6,452 nt of DNA, taken from positions 1-6,452 of the forward strand of contig JAFZIX010000106.1 of assembly GCA_017554135.1 (NCBI GenBank), given 5' to 3'. A model generated the notes under the pieces. That model was given only the letters and a program-made list of their open reading frames with translations. It was not told the origin of the DNA and did no database searches. The DNA is from Bacteroidales bacterium. Lineage in GTDB: Bacteria > Bacteroidota > Bacteroidia > Bacteroidales > UBA932. Positions 1 to 6,243 of this stretch are shown here, one piece after another. Position numbers and translations under genes: made by a program. Numbering within the stretch: position 1 is the stretch's first letter; each line of letters starts with the position of its first letter.

Positions 1-253
1 CATAATCCATCCCGCGGGAGCGGAGATTGTTCTTGATGAATGTTGCGAAGGGGTTGCCCTGCACGAAGGCGGTGAGCACCTTCACCGGCATTCCAAGGTA
101 GGATGCGATGCTGGCGACGTTGGTCTCGGCGCTGGTGGCATAGAGATGCAGAACGTCGCTGCACTGCACGGGCTGGCCGCTTTCGGGGGTGACGCGCAGG
201 CCCATGCTGGTGGGCACGAGAAGCGCGTATTTGCAATTCTGTTTAAGTTCCAT
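1..253 (-). CDS. PfkB-family sugar kinase, N-terminal 84 residues (partial)
   Basis: The 5' end of a gene that runs off the left edge; only 84 codons are present. The start is ATG at 253, which opens MELKQNCKYALLVPTSMGLR, and an A/T-rich leader without a Shine-Dalgarno precedes it, as is usual in Bacteroidota. Residues 43-54 (ETNVASIASYLG) match the PfkB/ribokinase N-terminal pattern in which the sugar-binding loop is followed by N-V-A and a helix ending in L-G. Residues 57-83 (VKVLTAF then GNPFATFIKNNLRSRGMD) continue the typical alpha/beta order. From memory, Bacteroidota carry kinases with a very similar start next to kdgK, so I infer a second sugar-acid kinase. Its substrate cannot be read here because the C-terminal catalytic Asp motif is outside the window. 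It lies 15 bases after kdgK on the same strand, so the two are probably cotranscribed. Confidence 0.82.
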   Translation of the reverse strand, partial: MELKQNCKYALLVPTSMGLRVTPESGQPVQCSDVLHLYATSAETNVASIASYLGMPVKVLTAFVQGNPFATFIKNNLRSRGMDY

Positions 254-268
254 ATAATAGTGTATTTA

Positions 269-1309
269 TTATCTTGATACTCGTCCGGAGCCGTCGCCCT
301 TCATAAGGGCCTCCACCTCCGCCACGCTGACCAGGTTGAAGTCCCCGTAGATAGTGTGCTTGAGGCAGGAGGCGGCCGCCGCGAAGTTGAGCGCGGTCTG
401 GTCGTCGAAATTGAGCAGGCCGTGGATGAGGCCGCCCATGAAGGAATCGCCGCCGCCGACGCGGTCCACTATGTTGGTGATGTCGTAGCGGGGAGACTCG
501 AAGAGGGTGCTGCCGTTCCAGAGAACGCCGCCCCAGGTGTTGTGGTTGGCGTTGATGCTTCCGCGAAGCGTTATGACCACCTTCTTCGCGCGGGGGAAGC
601 GTGCCATCAGTTGCTCACAGACACTCTGGAAGCGCTTCTGGTCTACCTTTCCTCCGGTGGCGGTGGCATCGAATCCCTCAGGCTTGATGCCGAAGACCTT
701 CTCCGCATCCTCTTCATTTCCGAGGATGATGTCGGAGCATGCCACCAGCGCCTCCATGACTTCGCCGGCGGATTTGCCGTAGTTCCAAAGTTTCTTGCGG
801 TAGTTGAGATCGCAGGAGACGGTGATGCCCAGGCGGTTGGCGGCCTTGACTGCCTCGAGGCAGACATCCGCAGCGCCCTGGCTGATGGCGGGGGTGATGC
901 CTGTCCAGTGGAACCAGGAGGCGCCTTCGAATACCTTATCCCAATCTATCATTCCGGGCTTGATTTCGGAGATGGATGAGTGCGCGCGGTCGTAAACCAC
1001 CTTGCTGGGGCGGGAAACCGCACCGGTCTCGAGGAAATAGATGCCGAGGCGCTCGCCGCCGAAGATGCAATACTTGGTGCCGACACCGTGTTTGTACAGG
1101 CTTGCGAGGCATGTTTTTGCTATATCATTATCCGGGAAACGGGACACGAATTCCGCCTCGTGGCCGAAGTTTGCAAGGGATACCGCGACATTTGCTTCTC
1201 CGCCGCCGAAGGTGGCGTTGAAAGTGTCTGCCTGACTGAAACGGAGGTAGCCCGGCGTAGCGAGCCTGAGCATTATTTCTCCGAAAGTGACGATCTTGGA
1301 CATAGGCAT
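269..1309 (-). CDS. kdgK: 2-keto-3-deoxygluconate kinase (PfkB family)
   Basis: Cytoplasmic enzyme that phosphorylates 2-keto-3-deoxygluconate (KDG), the end product of pectin and uronate breakdown, to KDPG for the Entner-Doudoroff aldolase. The protein has 346 residues, normal for the family. Visible landmarks: FGEIMLRL near residues 9-16, GGGEANVAVSLANFG at 35-49 (sugar-binding Gly loop and PfkB signature 1), YFLETG and the VVYDRAHS region at 91-111 and DLNYR at 167-171 (likely KDG contacts), and the C-terminal signature DRVGGGDSF at 282-290 with catalytic base Asp288. The usual GAGD is GGGD here, a conservative change. Two in-frame ATGs, at 1309 and 1303, could start it; both follow an A/T-rich leader without Shine-Dalgarno, so the N-terminus is uncertain by two residues. 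It is divergent from a LacI-type regulator and likely controlled by it. The product is well supported by sequence and by the pectate lyase nearby. Confidence 0.92.
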   Translation of the reverse strand: MPMSKIVTFGEIMLRLATPGYLRFSQADTFNATFGGGEANVAVSLANFGHEAEFVSRFPDNDIAKTCLASLYKHGVGTKYCIFGGERLGIYFLETGAVSRPSKVVYDRAHSSISEIKPGMIDWDKVFEGASWFHWTGITPAISQGAADVCLEAVKAANRLGITVSCDLNYRKKLWNYGKSAGEVMEALVACSDIILGNEEDAEKVFGIKPEGFDATATGGKVDQKRFQSVCEQLMARFPRAKKVVITLRGSINANHNTWGGVLWNGSTLFESPRYDITNIVDRVGGGDSFMGGLIHGLLNFDDQTALNFAAAASCLKHTIYGDFNLVSVAEVEALMKGDGSGRVSR

Positions 1310-1322
1310 ATTATTTAACGCA

Positions 1323-1330
1323 CAAATTTA
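1323..1330 (-). promoter_or_regulatory. Bacteroidota -7 box for the kdgK operon
   Basis: The minus strand reads TAAATTTG, an exact match to the Bacteroidota -7 consensus TAnnTTTG. It ends 13 bases before the ATG at 1309 and 19 before the ATG at 1303, so the leader would be very short. No clear -33 TTTG is seen; that position falls in the inverted repeat at 1345-1366, so activity may depend on what binds there. Confidence 0.6.
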
Positions 1331-1344
1331 ACAATTTTCTGCAG

Positions 1345-1366
1345 TTTCCGTGCACGGTAACGGAAA
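1345..1366. promoter_or_regulatory. Putative LacI-family operator between the divergent genes
   Basis: A 22-base inverted repeat: TTTCCGT (1345-1351) and ACGGAAA (1360-1366) are perfect 7-base arms around an 8-base spacer whose centre is CG (1355-1356). A central CpG flanked by symmetric arms is the usual form of LacI-family operators. A perfect 10-base palindrome, CCGTGCACGG (1348-1357), overlaps it off-centre. The repeat lies 14 bases from the kdgK -7 box and 9 bases from the regulator's -7 box, so it covers both -33 regions. I infer that the adjacent regulator binds it and controls both directions. Confidence 0.55.
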
Positions 1367-1375
1367 ATTTTTTAT

Positions 1376-1383
1376 TATCTTTG
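1376..1383 (+). promoter_or_regulatory. Bacteroidota -7 box for the LacI-type regulator
   Basis: TATCTTTG matches TAnnTTTG exactly and ends 18 bases before the ATG at 1402. Transcription would begin roughly at 1388-1392, giving a leader of only about 10-14 bases. The in-frame TTG at 1381 lies inside this box, which argues against TTG as the start codon. No -33 box is evident; that place is occupied by the inverted repeat. Confidence 0.6.
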
Positions 1384-1401
1384 AAAACCAATTCAGACGC
1401 A

Positions 1402-2451
1402 ATGGAAACCAAGAAAACGACCATAAAAGACATAGCCCGCCTGACTGGCCTTTCAAAGGGCACGGTGGACCGTGTCCTGCACAATCGCGAAGGGGTCTCC
1501 AAGAAGAGTTACGCCAAGGTGATGGAGGTCATAAAAGACCTGGGATACGAGCCCAATGTCTACGCCTCCCTGCTCGCTCAGAAGAAGGAGCGCGTGATAG
1601 TGGTGCTGCTCCCAAAATATGAGCCCGGGGAGTTCTGGGAACTGACGGAGGAGGGCATCATCGAGGGAGCAGATTCTTCCAGCAATCTGGGAGTGAAGGT
1701 CGCTAAGGTGGATTACGACCAGTACGACATCGAATCCTTCCGAACCGCCTGCAGCAAGGCCCTTGCGCTGGAGCCCTCCGGAGTAGTGCTCGCACCTATG
1801 TTCAGGAACGAGACTCTGGTATTCGTGGACAAGCTCAACACCCTGGGCATTCCGTTCGTCTATATAGATACCAAACTGGAAACCAACTCATACCTTGCCT
1901 ATTTCGGCATGCCCACATATCAGAGCGGATACCTCTGCGCATCCATACTTGCCGACGAACAGCAGGTGGACGAGGTTGCGATGATCCGCATACAGCGGGA
2001 CAAGTTCGGTAAATCCGACCCTACCATCAACCGTCGCGAAGGCTTCATAGACTATATTGCAGAGCACTCCCCCGACTGCTCCCTGCACAATCTGTTCATA
2101 GATCCGAACAAACCGAAGGAGATTGACGCGACCCTGGAAAAGTTCTTTGCAGAGCATCCCGGCATACGCTATATCGCGATGTTCAATTCCCGCATCTACC
2201 TGATTACCTCCTTCCTGGCAAAGCATCCTGAAAAAAATTACCGCGTGGTTGGTTTCGACAACCTCGCGGCAAATATCAAAGCATTGAAGAGCGGTCTTGT
2301 CACCTGCCTCATAGCACAGCGCCCGGAAGATCAGGCCCGCAGGGCCATCAGCGCCCTCACGGATTATCTGGTGTTCGGTCATGAACCCTCCAGCCGGGAC
2401 AATTTCATGCCCATGGACATCCTCACCCGCTACAACGCGGAATACTATTAG
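1402..2451 (+). CDS. LacI-family transcriptional regulator, probably of KDG/pectin use
   Basis: DNA-binding repressor or activator of 349 residues, in the usual range for LacI/GalR proteins. An N-terminal helix-turn-helix spans about residues 6-28 (TIKDIARLTGLSKGTVDRVL), followed by a third helix, GY-P-N at 48-52 and the minor-groove hinge region at 52-62. The remaining residues, about 63-349, form a type I periplasmic-binding-protein-like effector domain, with VIVVLLP, GVVLAPM, IPFVYIDT, YRVVGFDN and a C-terminal stretch on residues of the LacI type. I chose ATG 1402 because it directly precedes the conserved start of the domain and the alternative TTG at 1381 overlaps the -7 box. It is divergent from kdgK and shares an operator-like repeat with it. 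I infer that the effector is KDG, KDPG or a related uronate product; the sequence does not prove the ligand or the sign of control. The recognition helix has T-V-D-R where many LacI proteins have T-V-S-R. Confidence 0.9.
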   Translation: METKKTTIKDIARLTGLSKGTVDRVLHNREGVSKKSYAKVMEVIKDLGYEPNVYASLLAQKKERVIVVLLPKYEPGEFWELTEEGIIEGADSSSNLGVKVAKVDYDQYDIESFRTACSKALALEPSGVVLAPMFRNETLVFVDKLNTLGIPFVYIDTKLETNSYLAYFGMPTYQSGYLCASILADEQQVDEVAMIRIQRDKFGKSDPTINRREGFIDYIAEHSPDCSLHNLFIDPNKPKEIDATLEKFFAEHPGIRYIAMFNSRIYLITSFLAKHPEKNYRVVGFDNLAANIKALKSGLVTCLIAQRPEDQARRAISALTDYLVFGHEPSSRDNFMPMDILTRYNAEYY

Positions 2452-2454
2452 CAA

Positions 2455-4632
2455 TTAATCGCTTTCCTTTACAATGAGCAGGATTACCGCCTGCTCTTTT
2501 GCTTTCTGCTTGACGGTGTACTCCGTATCTTTGGCAAGAGTTATTACACCGGAATCGGCACAACTGTCAAAAGGAGTGTCGAACACCATGGCTTCTCCCG
2601 TCTTCGGCGCCAACTGAATCTGCGCGGAACTATCTGACTCCTTGCGGCGGGCAAACCAGAACTGCAGGGTAGAATTGTGCTCTGCAGATGTCTTGAAGGT
2701 GATATATCCGGAACTATCCATCTTGAAGCCATATTTATACGAGGTGCCGTTGATTGTAAATGGTCCGTTGTAGGTGGTAGAAGAAGCCTTGCTGCAATCC
2801 GCCACGTTGGAGGAATATGTGAAATACGAGCCTCCGACCTTTCCGTCCACGGTAACACTCACCGCCTTGGAATCATTCATGCTGATGGCATAGGTGTGCG
2901 CAGCACCGTCGTTGCCGCCGGTGCCGGGGTCATCCCCTTCGCCCGGATCAGGATCGGTGGGATCATCCCCCGTTCCGTTATATCCACTGGTGTCGACGCC
3001 TCCGTTGTTCACCGCAACCGGCGCAGTCGCGAATCCGCTCATCTTCCCGTATCCGGCATTAGCCTTCACCAGCGCCGGCACATCGGCCGCGGCAGTCACG
3101 GTGTAGGAATATGAGGGCTTGAAGTCGGCATAGGTCAGGGCCGTGCCCGCCGTGCCGCCGTATTTCTCGTACTTCACGTTGGTCAGCGGATACGGGCTCC
3201 TGGCCTTCGAGGGCTTGTTCACGAACACATCCTGCGTAGCATACAGGTAGCCCGCCACACTCCCCTGGAGGTTGGAGACATCCCCATCCTTTGCAGGATA
3301 GGTGCAGATATCGGTAGGCAGTTGCACGCCGTCGAAGTAGTTGTATTCCACCAGCACCTTGGCGCCGTAGGCTGAACCCACGCCGTAGGTGGTGCACCCG
3401 TCGAACAGGTTGTTATACACGTGAGCAGTTCCGAAGCGGACGCGGGGGTGGCGCGAGCTCGACTGGTCGAACCAGTTGTGGTGGAAGGTCGCGGTGATGG
3501 CGACATCCGCGCTTGCGCTGTTGGAGTGCCCCACGAGGCAGGACTTCTGCGTCTTGATGAAGCGGCACCAACTCACCGTCACGTTCTTGGATGCGTGGGT
3601 GATGTCGCAGGAGCCATCCTCATAATCCTTGGTCTGGTTGAGCGAGGTGAAGGTGCAGTGATCTACCCACACGCCGTCGCATTCCTGCATCGAAACTGCA
3701 TCAGCGCCGTTGTTGGCCTTCGGCTGCTGGAAGTTGATGTTGCGGATGATGATGTTCCTGGCGCGCACGCAGAAGATGCCGATGCGGTCCATCACGAAGG
3801 AGTCGGTGCCGATGAAGGAGAGGTTGCTCACTTCCTTGACGTCGAACCAGGGATGCGCCTCACTGAAGTCGCGCCCGTCGTCCGGCTTGAAAGTGCCGCT
3901 GAGCCAGATGATTACGGGGCTGGTGTCGCCTTTCTTCTCCGCTTTGGTGCGGGCAAGGAGCCAGGTCTGGAGAGCCTTGCCCGTATCAAAGTGAAGGATG
4001 TTTGCGGAGGATGCTCCGGTGCCGCCGGTTACCCCTGCGCCAAAGCCTGTCTGGGCCGTGGGGTCCACGGTTCCCACCGTTGGAGGATTGGGGCATTCCA
4101 GTTCATCGGTATCGCCAGCCGGGGTCGGCGGTTCATCACCGCCGGTGCCGGGGTCGTCGCCGCCGGTTCCAGGATCGTCACCGGTGCCGGGGTCATCGCC
4201 AGTTCCAGGGTCGTCACCTGAACCAGGTTCATCTCCTGTGCCGGGGTCCGGTTCTTCCGGCTTTTCAGCCGCTGCCTGATTTACGGCCACAAAGGCCTTT
4301 GCAGTGCCTGATAATATGGTTATGATAGCGCTCCGTTCCTCATACACATCAGACTCGCTCACCGTAACTATCGCACTCCCCTCCCCGGCAATACCTCCTG
4401 AAGGAGATACCGCCACCCAGTCCTTATCGGCCTCGGCGGTCCACTTGGAACTCGCCGTAAAACTGAGGCGAAAACGCTCTCCCTTGCTGCCAATGTCATA
4501 GGTGGTTGCAACACCCTCGGCAAAAGTAATGCTATCCGGCTCGGGAGCGGGGGTTTCGCCGGGTTTCTCGCAGGACAGTACCCAGCAGGATACTGCCGCT
4601 GCGAGAAGAAGGGATATGTGCTTGAGTTTCAT
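2455..4632 (-). CDS. Surface lipoprotein pectate lyase, family PL1, with BACON domain
   Basis: A 725-residue enzyme expected to cut alpha-1,4-polygalacturonate by calcium-dependent beta-elimination at the outer membrane. Order: lipoprotein signal peptide 1-20 with lipidated Cys21 (VLSC); BACON domain about 33-120, recognised by SKWTAEADKDWVAVSPSGG and the R-S-A-I-I-T-I-L-S-G strand ending in NQA; Asp/Gly/Pro/Thr linker about 125-175; PL1 parallel beta-helix about 182-535; a second such linker about 553-577; C-terminal domain about 579-725. PL1 marks: Asp311 in GADAVSM, WVDH at 322-325, DGSCDI at 339-344 (Asp339 and Asp343, likely calcium ligands), and R394-H-P-R-V-R399 followed by HVYNN, where Arg394 is the expected catalytic base. 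All key residues appear intact. It lies 6 bases after the fimbrillin-like gene, with no Shine-Dalgarno, so the two are surely cotranscribed. Pectate rather than methylated pectin as substrate is inferred from family motifs. The C-terminal domain resembles the end of the neighbouring protein. Confidence 0.93.
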   Translation of the reverse strand: MKLKHISLLLAAAVSCWVLSCEKPGETPAPEPDSITFAEGVATTYDIGSKGERFRLSFTASSKWTAEADKDWVAVSPSGGIAGEGSAIVTVSESDVYEERSAIITILSGTAKAFVAVNQAAAEKPEEPDPGTGDEPGSGDDPGTGDDPGTGDDPGTGGDDPGTGGDEPPTPAGDTDELECPNPPTVGTVDPTAQTGFGAGVTGGTGASSANILHFDTGKALQTWLLARTKAEKKGDTSPVIIWLSGTFKPDDGRDFSEAHPWFDVKEVSNLSFIGTDSFVMDRIGIFCVRARNIIIRNINFQQPKANNGADAVSMQECDGVWVDHCTFTSLNQTKDYEDGSCDITHASKNVTVSWCRFIKTQKSCLVGHSNSASADVAITATFHHNWFDQSSSRHPRVRFGTAHVYNNLFDGCTTYGVGSAYGAKVLVEYNYFDGVQLPTDICTYPAKDGDVSNLQGSVAGYLYATQDVFVNKPSKARSPYPLTNVKYEKYGGTAGTALTYADFKPSYSYTVTAAADVPALVKANAGYGKMSGFATAPVAVNNGGVDTSGYNGTGDDPTDPDPGEGDDPGTGGNDGAAHTYAISMNDSKAVSVTVDGKVGGSYFTYSSNVADCSKASSTTYNGPFTINGTSYKYGFKMDSSGYITFKTSAEHNSTLQFWFARRKESDSSAQIQLAPKTGEAMVFDTPFDSCADSGVITLAKDTEYTVKQKAKEQAVILLIVKESD
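2476..2500 (+). terminator. Likely intrinsic terminator of the LacI-type regulator, inside the lyase gene
   Basis: On the plus strand GAGCAGG (2476-2482) and CCTGCTC (2490-2496) form a perfect 7-base stem with a 7-base loop, followed at once by TTTT (2497-2500). It begins 25 bases after the regulator's stop codon. On the minus strand the same hairpin has no U-tract, so it suits only the regulator. The stem lies over codons for residues 713-719 of the convergent pectate lyase. Confidence 0.6.
2908..2976 (-). repeat. Second Asp/Gly/Pro linker in the pectate lyase
   Basis: Residues about 553-575 read as GTGDDPTDPDPGEGDDPGTG and on, a less regular version of the first linker. It separates the catalytic beta-helix from the C-terminal domain. 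It is probably a flexible acidic tether. Confidence 0.7.
4132..4245 (-). repeat. In-frame 18-21 bp tandem repeats coding PGTGDD linker units
   Basis: Residues 130-167 of the lyase are six tandem units: PGTGDE, PGSGDD, PGTGDD, PGTGDD, PGTGGDD and PGTGGDE. At DNA level these are degenerate 18-base units (two of 21 bases) rich in GTGCCGGGGTC on the plus strand. They join the BACON domain to the catalytic domain. All unit lengths are multiples of three, so gain or loss of units would keep the frame and change only tether length. Confidence 0.85.
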
Positions 4633-4638
4633 TGTCTG

Positions 4639-6225
4639 TTACGGTAAAGATTCTGTTACGACTACGTAGAAGAGGCCTTGATCGTTAGTTTTCTTAACTA
4701 TTGAATATGTTGTTTCAGCGTCAAGCGCAATCACATCCGAATCATACAAATCAGCCTTACCGTCCGTCCAGGTGAGAGTAGTCGCATCTCTAACTATTGT
4801 ATCACCCTTCTTAAGTTGCATCCTTGCCGTTTTACCGGAAGAACGGCTAGCACCGAAGAAACGAACAGTAGAGACAACACCTGCATGTGTTGTAAAGCTC
4901 AAAACATTTGAGCCATCCAATTTCATCGACTGAGTATAAACATTACCCAAAATCGTATAACTATCTACACCAAAATTACCGCTCGAACCCTCACAATCAT
5001 ATCTGCTTGTGCCCGTAGTGGTAAAATATGATGTTGCGTTGGTCCCATCTTCTTTCTGAGTACGGGTATTCCCGGTAACGTAGAAAGTGTACGTATGAGG
5101 AACAATAGCGCTGGCTTCCTGAGTAATAACAATATCTTTCTTTACTGTTTTAGATGTATTGTACGTATAAGTAAGCGTGACATACGCTTTCTTTTCACCG
5201 CCATCGTTTGCATCGCAGGTGAACGGAATAGTGCCATCACCTACTGCGCCAAGAGCAAAATTGGAGATAGTATTTACTTTTCCATCCGTTAATGCAGCCG
5301 TCAGTTCTCCACCGACAACGGGATCATTGACAACAAATGTTATACTTCCATTCGTGTCGGTTTTGAGAATATCCACATCATCAGCCGTAATAGTAGGTGA
5401 AATGGGCGGGCAACCAAGGTCGTATATCTTGCCTGTCTCTGCATAAAGAGATGCAGTGCCAGTAGATGTTATCGATTTCTCAATACCTCCTTGTGTGTAT
5501 GTAACGGTAACATTTCCGCACGTGGTATTGTTGTAAGTCTTGGGAATAGCGCAAAGATAATAGTACGAGCCCTTATTGAATGTACCTGTTGCCTTAAAAA
5601 CTTTTATTCCGCTATTATGTGCCGTTATCGCGCCGTTAGATGCACTGTAAACGGGGCGCTGCTGGAATGAACTGGTAGCAAATTCAATCTGGACCGCAGT
5701 GATGTCATCACCCGGTATCTGGATGCCGAAGTAGCAAGCGCCATGGCGGAAAGTCAAGGCCCCGCTTCCATTCTCCTTCGCTGTCATTATGGCAAAACGA
5801 GAGTCGTAGCCATTTTCAACAGCCGTCTGTGATGCCCAGTTACTGATGGAACTTTTCACCTCAAGACTGGTGTTCAGAGACTCAAGATTCAAAACGATAT
5901 TTGACGGATAGAAAGCATAGTACTCATCGTAGTCATCCAAGGACTCTCCTTCATCCAACTCGAATACTGCAGAGGTGGTTCCGGCGCCGGATTTGATTTT
6001 GAATACTGCTTCACCCTTTTCCGAAGATGAAGTGTAACCAACCACGCGGATTTTGTCACCTTCACTCCATTTAACGATATCGGCGGCACCCAATGCCGTC
6101 TTCACTTGTTCGATGTTGGCCGTGAAAGTTTTTCCTTCTGATGAAGAAACGGCATTCTGGTCCGATTCTTTTGTACAAGCAAAAGTCAGAATCAACAAAC
6201 TGATAAGAATAGCAATCTTTTTCAT
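4639..6225 (-). CDS. Fimbrillin-like surface lipoprotein with Ig-like and shared C-terminal domain
   Basis: A 528-residue exported protein. A lipoprotein signal peptide covers residues 1-16, with Cys17 as the likely lipidation site (LTFAC, then TKESD; the K-E after Cys is reminiscent of the Bacteroidota surface-export signal). Residues about 30-272 look like a fimbrillin/Mfa-like region: KTFTANIE, VKWSEGDKIRVVGYT at 51-65, YYAFYP at 102-107, FRHGACYFGIQI at 159-170 and TGKIYDLGCPP at 264-274 follow the usual order. Residues about 276-372 form a probable Ig-like or BACON-like beta domain ending in ITQEAS. Residues 377-528 resemble the C-terminus of the pectate lyase downstream. The role could be adhesion, pectin binding or a surface scaffold; a real pilus subunit is less likely because of the added domains. 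Base composition is clearly more AT-rich than that of the kinases, the regulator and the lyase core. Start ATG 6225 is fixed by a Shine-Dalgarno at 6232-6238. Confidence 0.8.
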   Translation of the reverse strand: MKKIAILISLLILTFACTKESDQNAVSSSEGKTFTANIEQVKTALGAADIVKWSEGDKIRVVGYTSSSEKGEAVFKIKSGAGTTSAVFELDEGESLDDYDEYYAFYPSNIVLNLESLNTSLEVKSSISNWASQTAVENGYDSRFAIMTAKENGSGALTFRHGACYFGIQIPGDDITAVQIEFATSSFQQRPVYSASNGAITAHNSGIKVFKATGTFNKGSYYYLCAIPKTYNNTTCGNVTVTYTQGGIEKSITSTGTASLYAETGKIYDLGCPPISPTITADDVDILKTDTNGSITFVVNDPVVGGELTAALTDGKVNTISNFALGAVGDGTIPFTCDANDGGEKKAYVTLTYTYNTSKTVKKDIVITQEASAIVPHTYTFYVTGNTRTQKEDGTNATSYFTTTGTSRYDCEGSSGNFGVDSYTILGNVYTQSMKLDGSNVLSFTTHAGVVSTVRFFGASRSSGKTARMQLKKGDTIVRDATTLTWTDGKADLYDSDVIALDAETTYSIVKKTNDQGLFYVVVTESLP

Positions 6226-6231
6226 AACTCG

Positions 6232-6238
6232 TTCCTCC
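6232..6238 (-). promoter_or_regulatory. Strong Shine-Dalgarno before the fimbrillin-like gene
   Basis: The minus strand reads GGAGGAA, 6 bases before the ATG at 6225. This is textbook spacing and strength. Most Bacteroidota genes lack such a site and none of the other starts in this window has one, so it is unusual. It sits in the 18-base gap after the small upstream gene. Confidence 0.65.
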
Positions 6239-6243
6239 GTTGA

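Noticed and set aside
356..1318. Plus-strand open frames opposite kdgK
   Set aside because: They mirror the GC-rich codons of kdgK and show no recognisable domain.
1333..1369. Outer inverted repeat AATTTTC / GAAAATT as a second operator
   Set aside because: Its arms are A/T-rich and widely spaced and overlap the better-centred 1345-1366 repeat; it may merely reflect AT-rich promoter flanks.
1381..1401. In-frame TTG start giving the LacI-type regulator seven extra residues
   Set aside because: The TTG lies within the -7 box TATCTTTG at 1376-1383, and the extra residues are not part of the conserved helix-turn-helix start; ATG 1402 fits better.
1888..2454. Minus-strand open frame of 188 codons opposite the regulator
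   Set aside because: Antisense to a clear LacI-family protein; its product has no recognisable motif.
3421..4221. Long plus-strand open frame of 266 codons opposite the pectate lyase
   Set aside because: It is antisense to a well-supported gene with intact catalytic motifs, is low in complexity (Gly, Ala, Val, Arg) and arises from the GC-rich codon bias of the lyase.
4132..4245. Could the regular repeats be a CRISPR array or noncoding satellite
   Set aside because: Units are contiguous, without spacers, and stay in frame as a Pro/Gly/Asp linker within the lyase.
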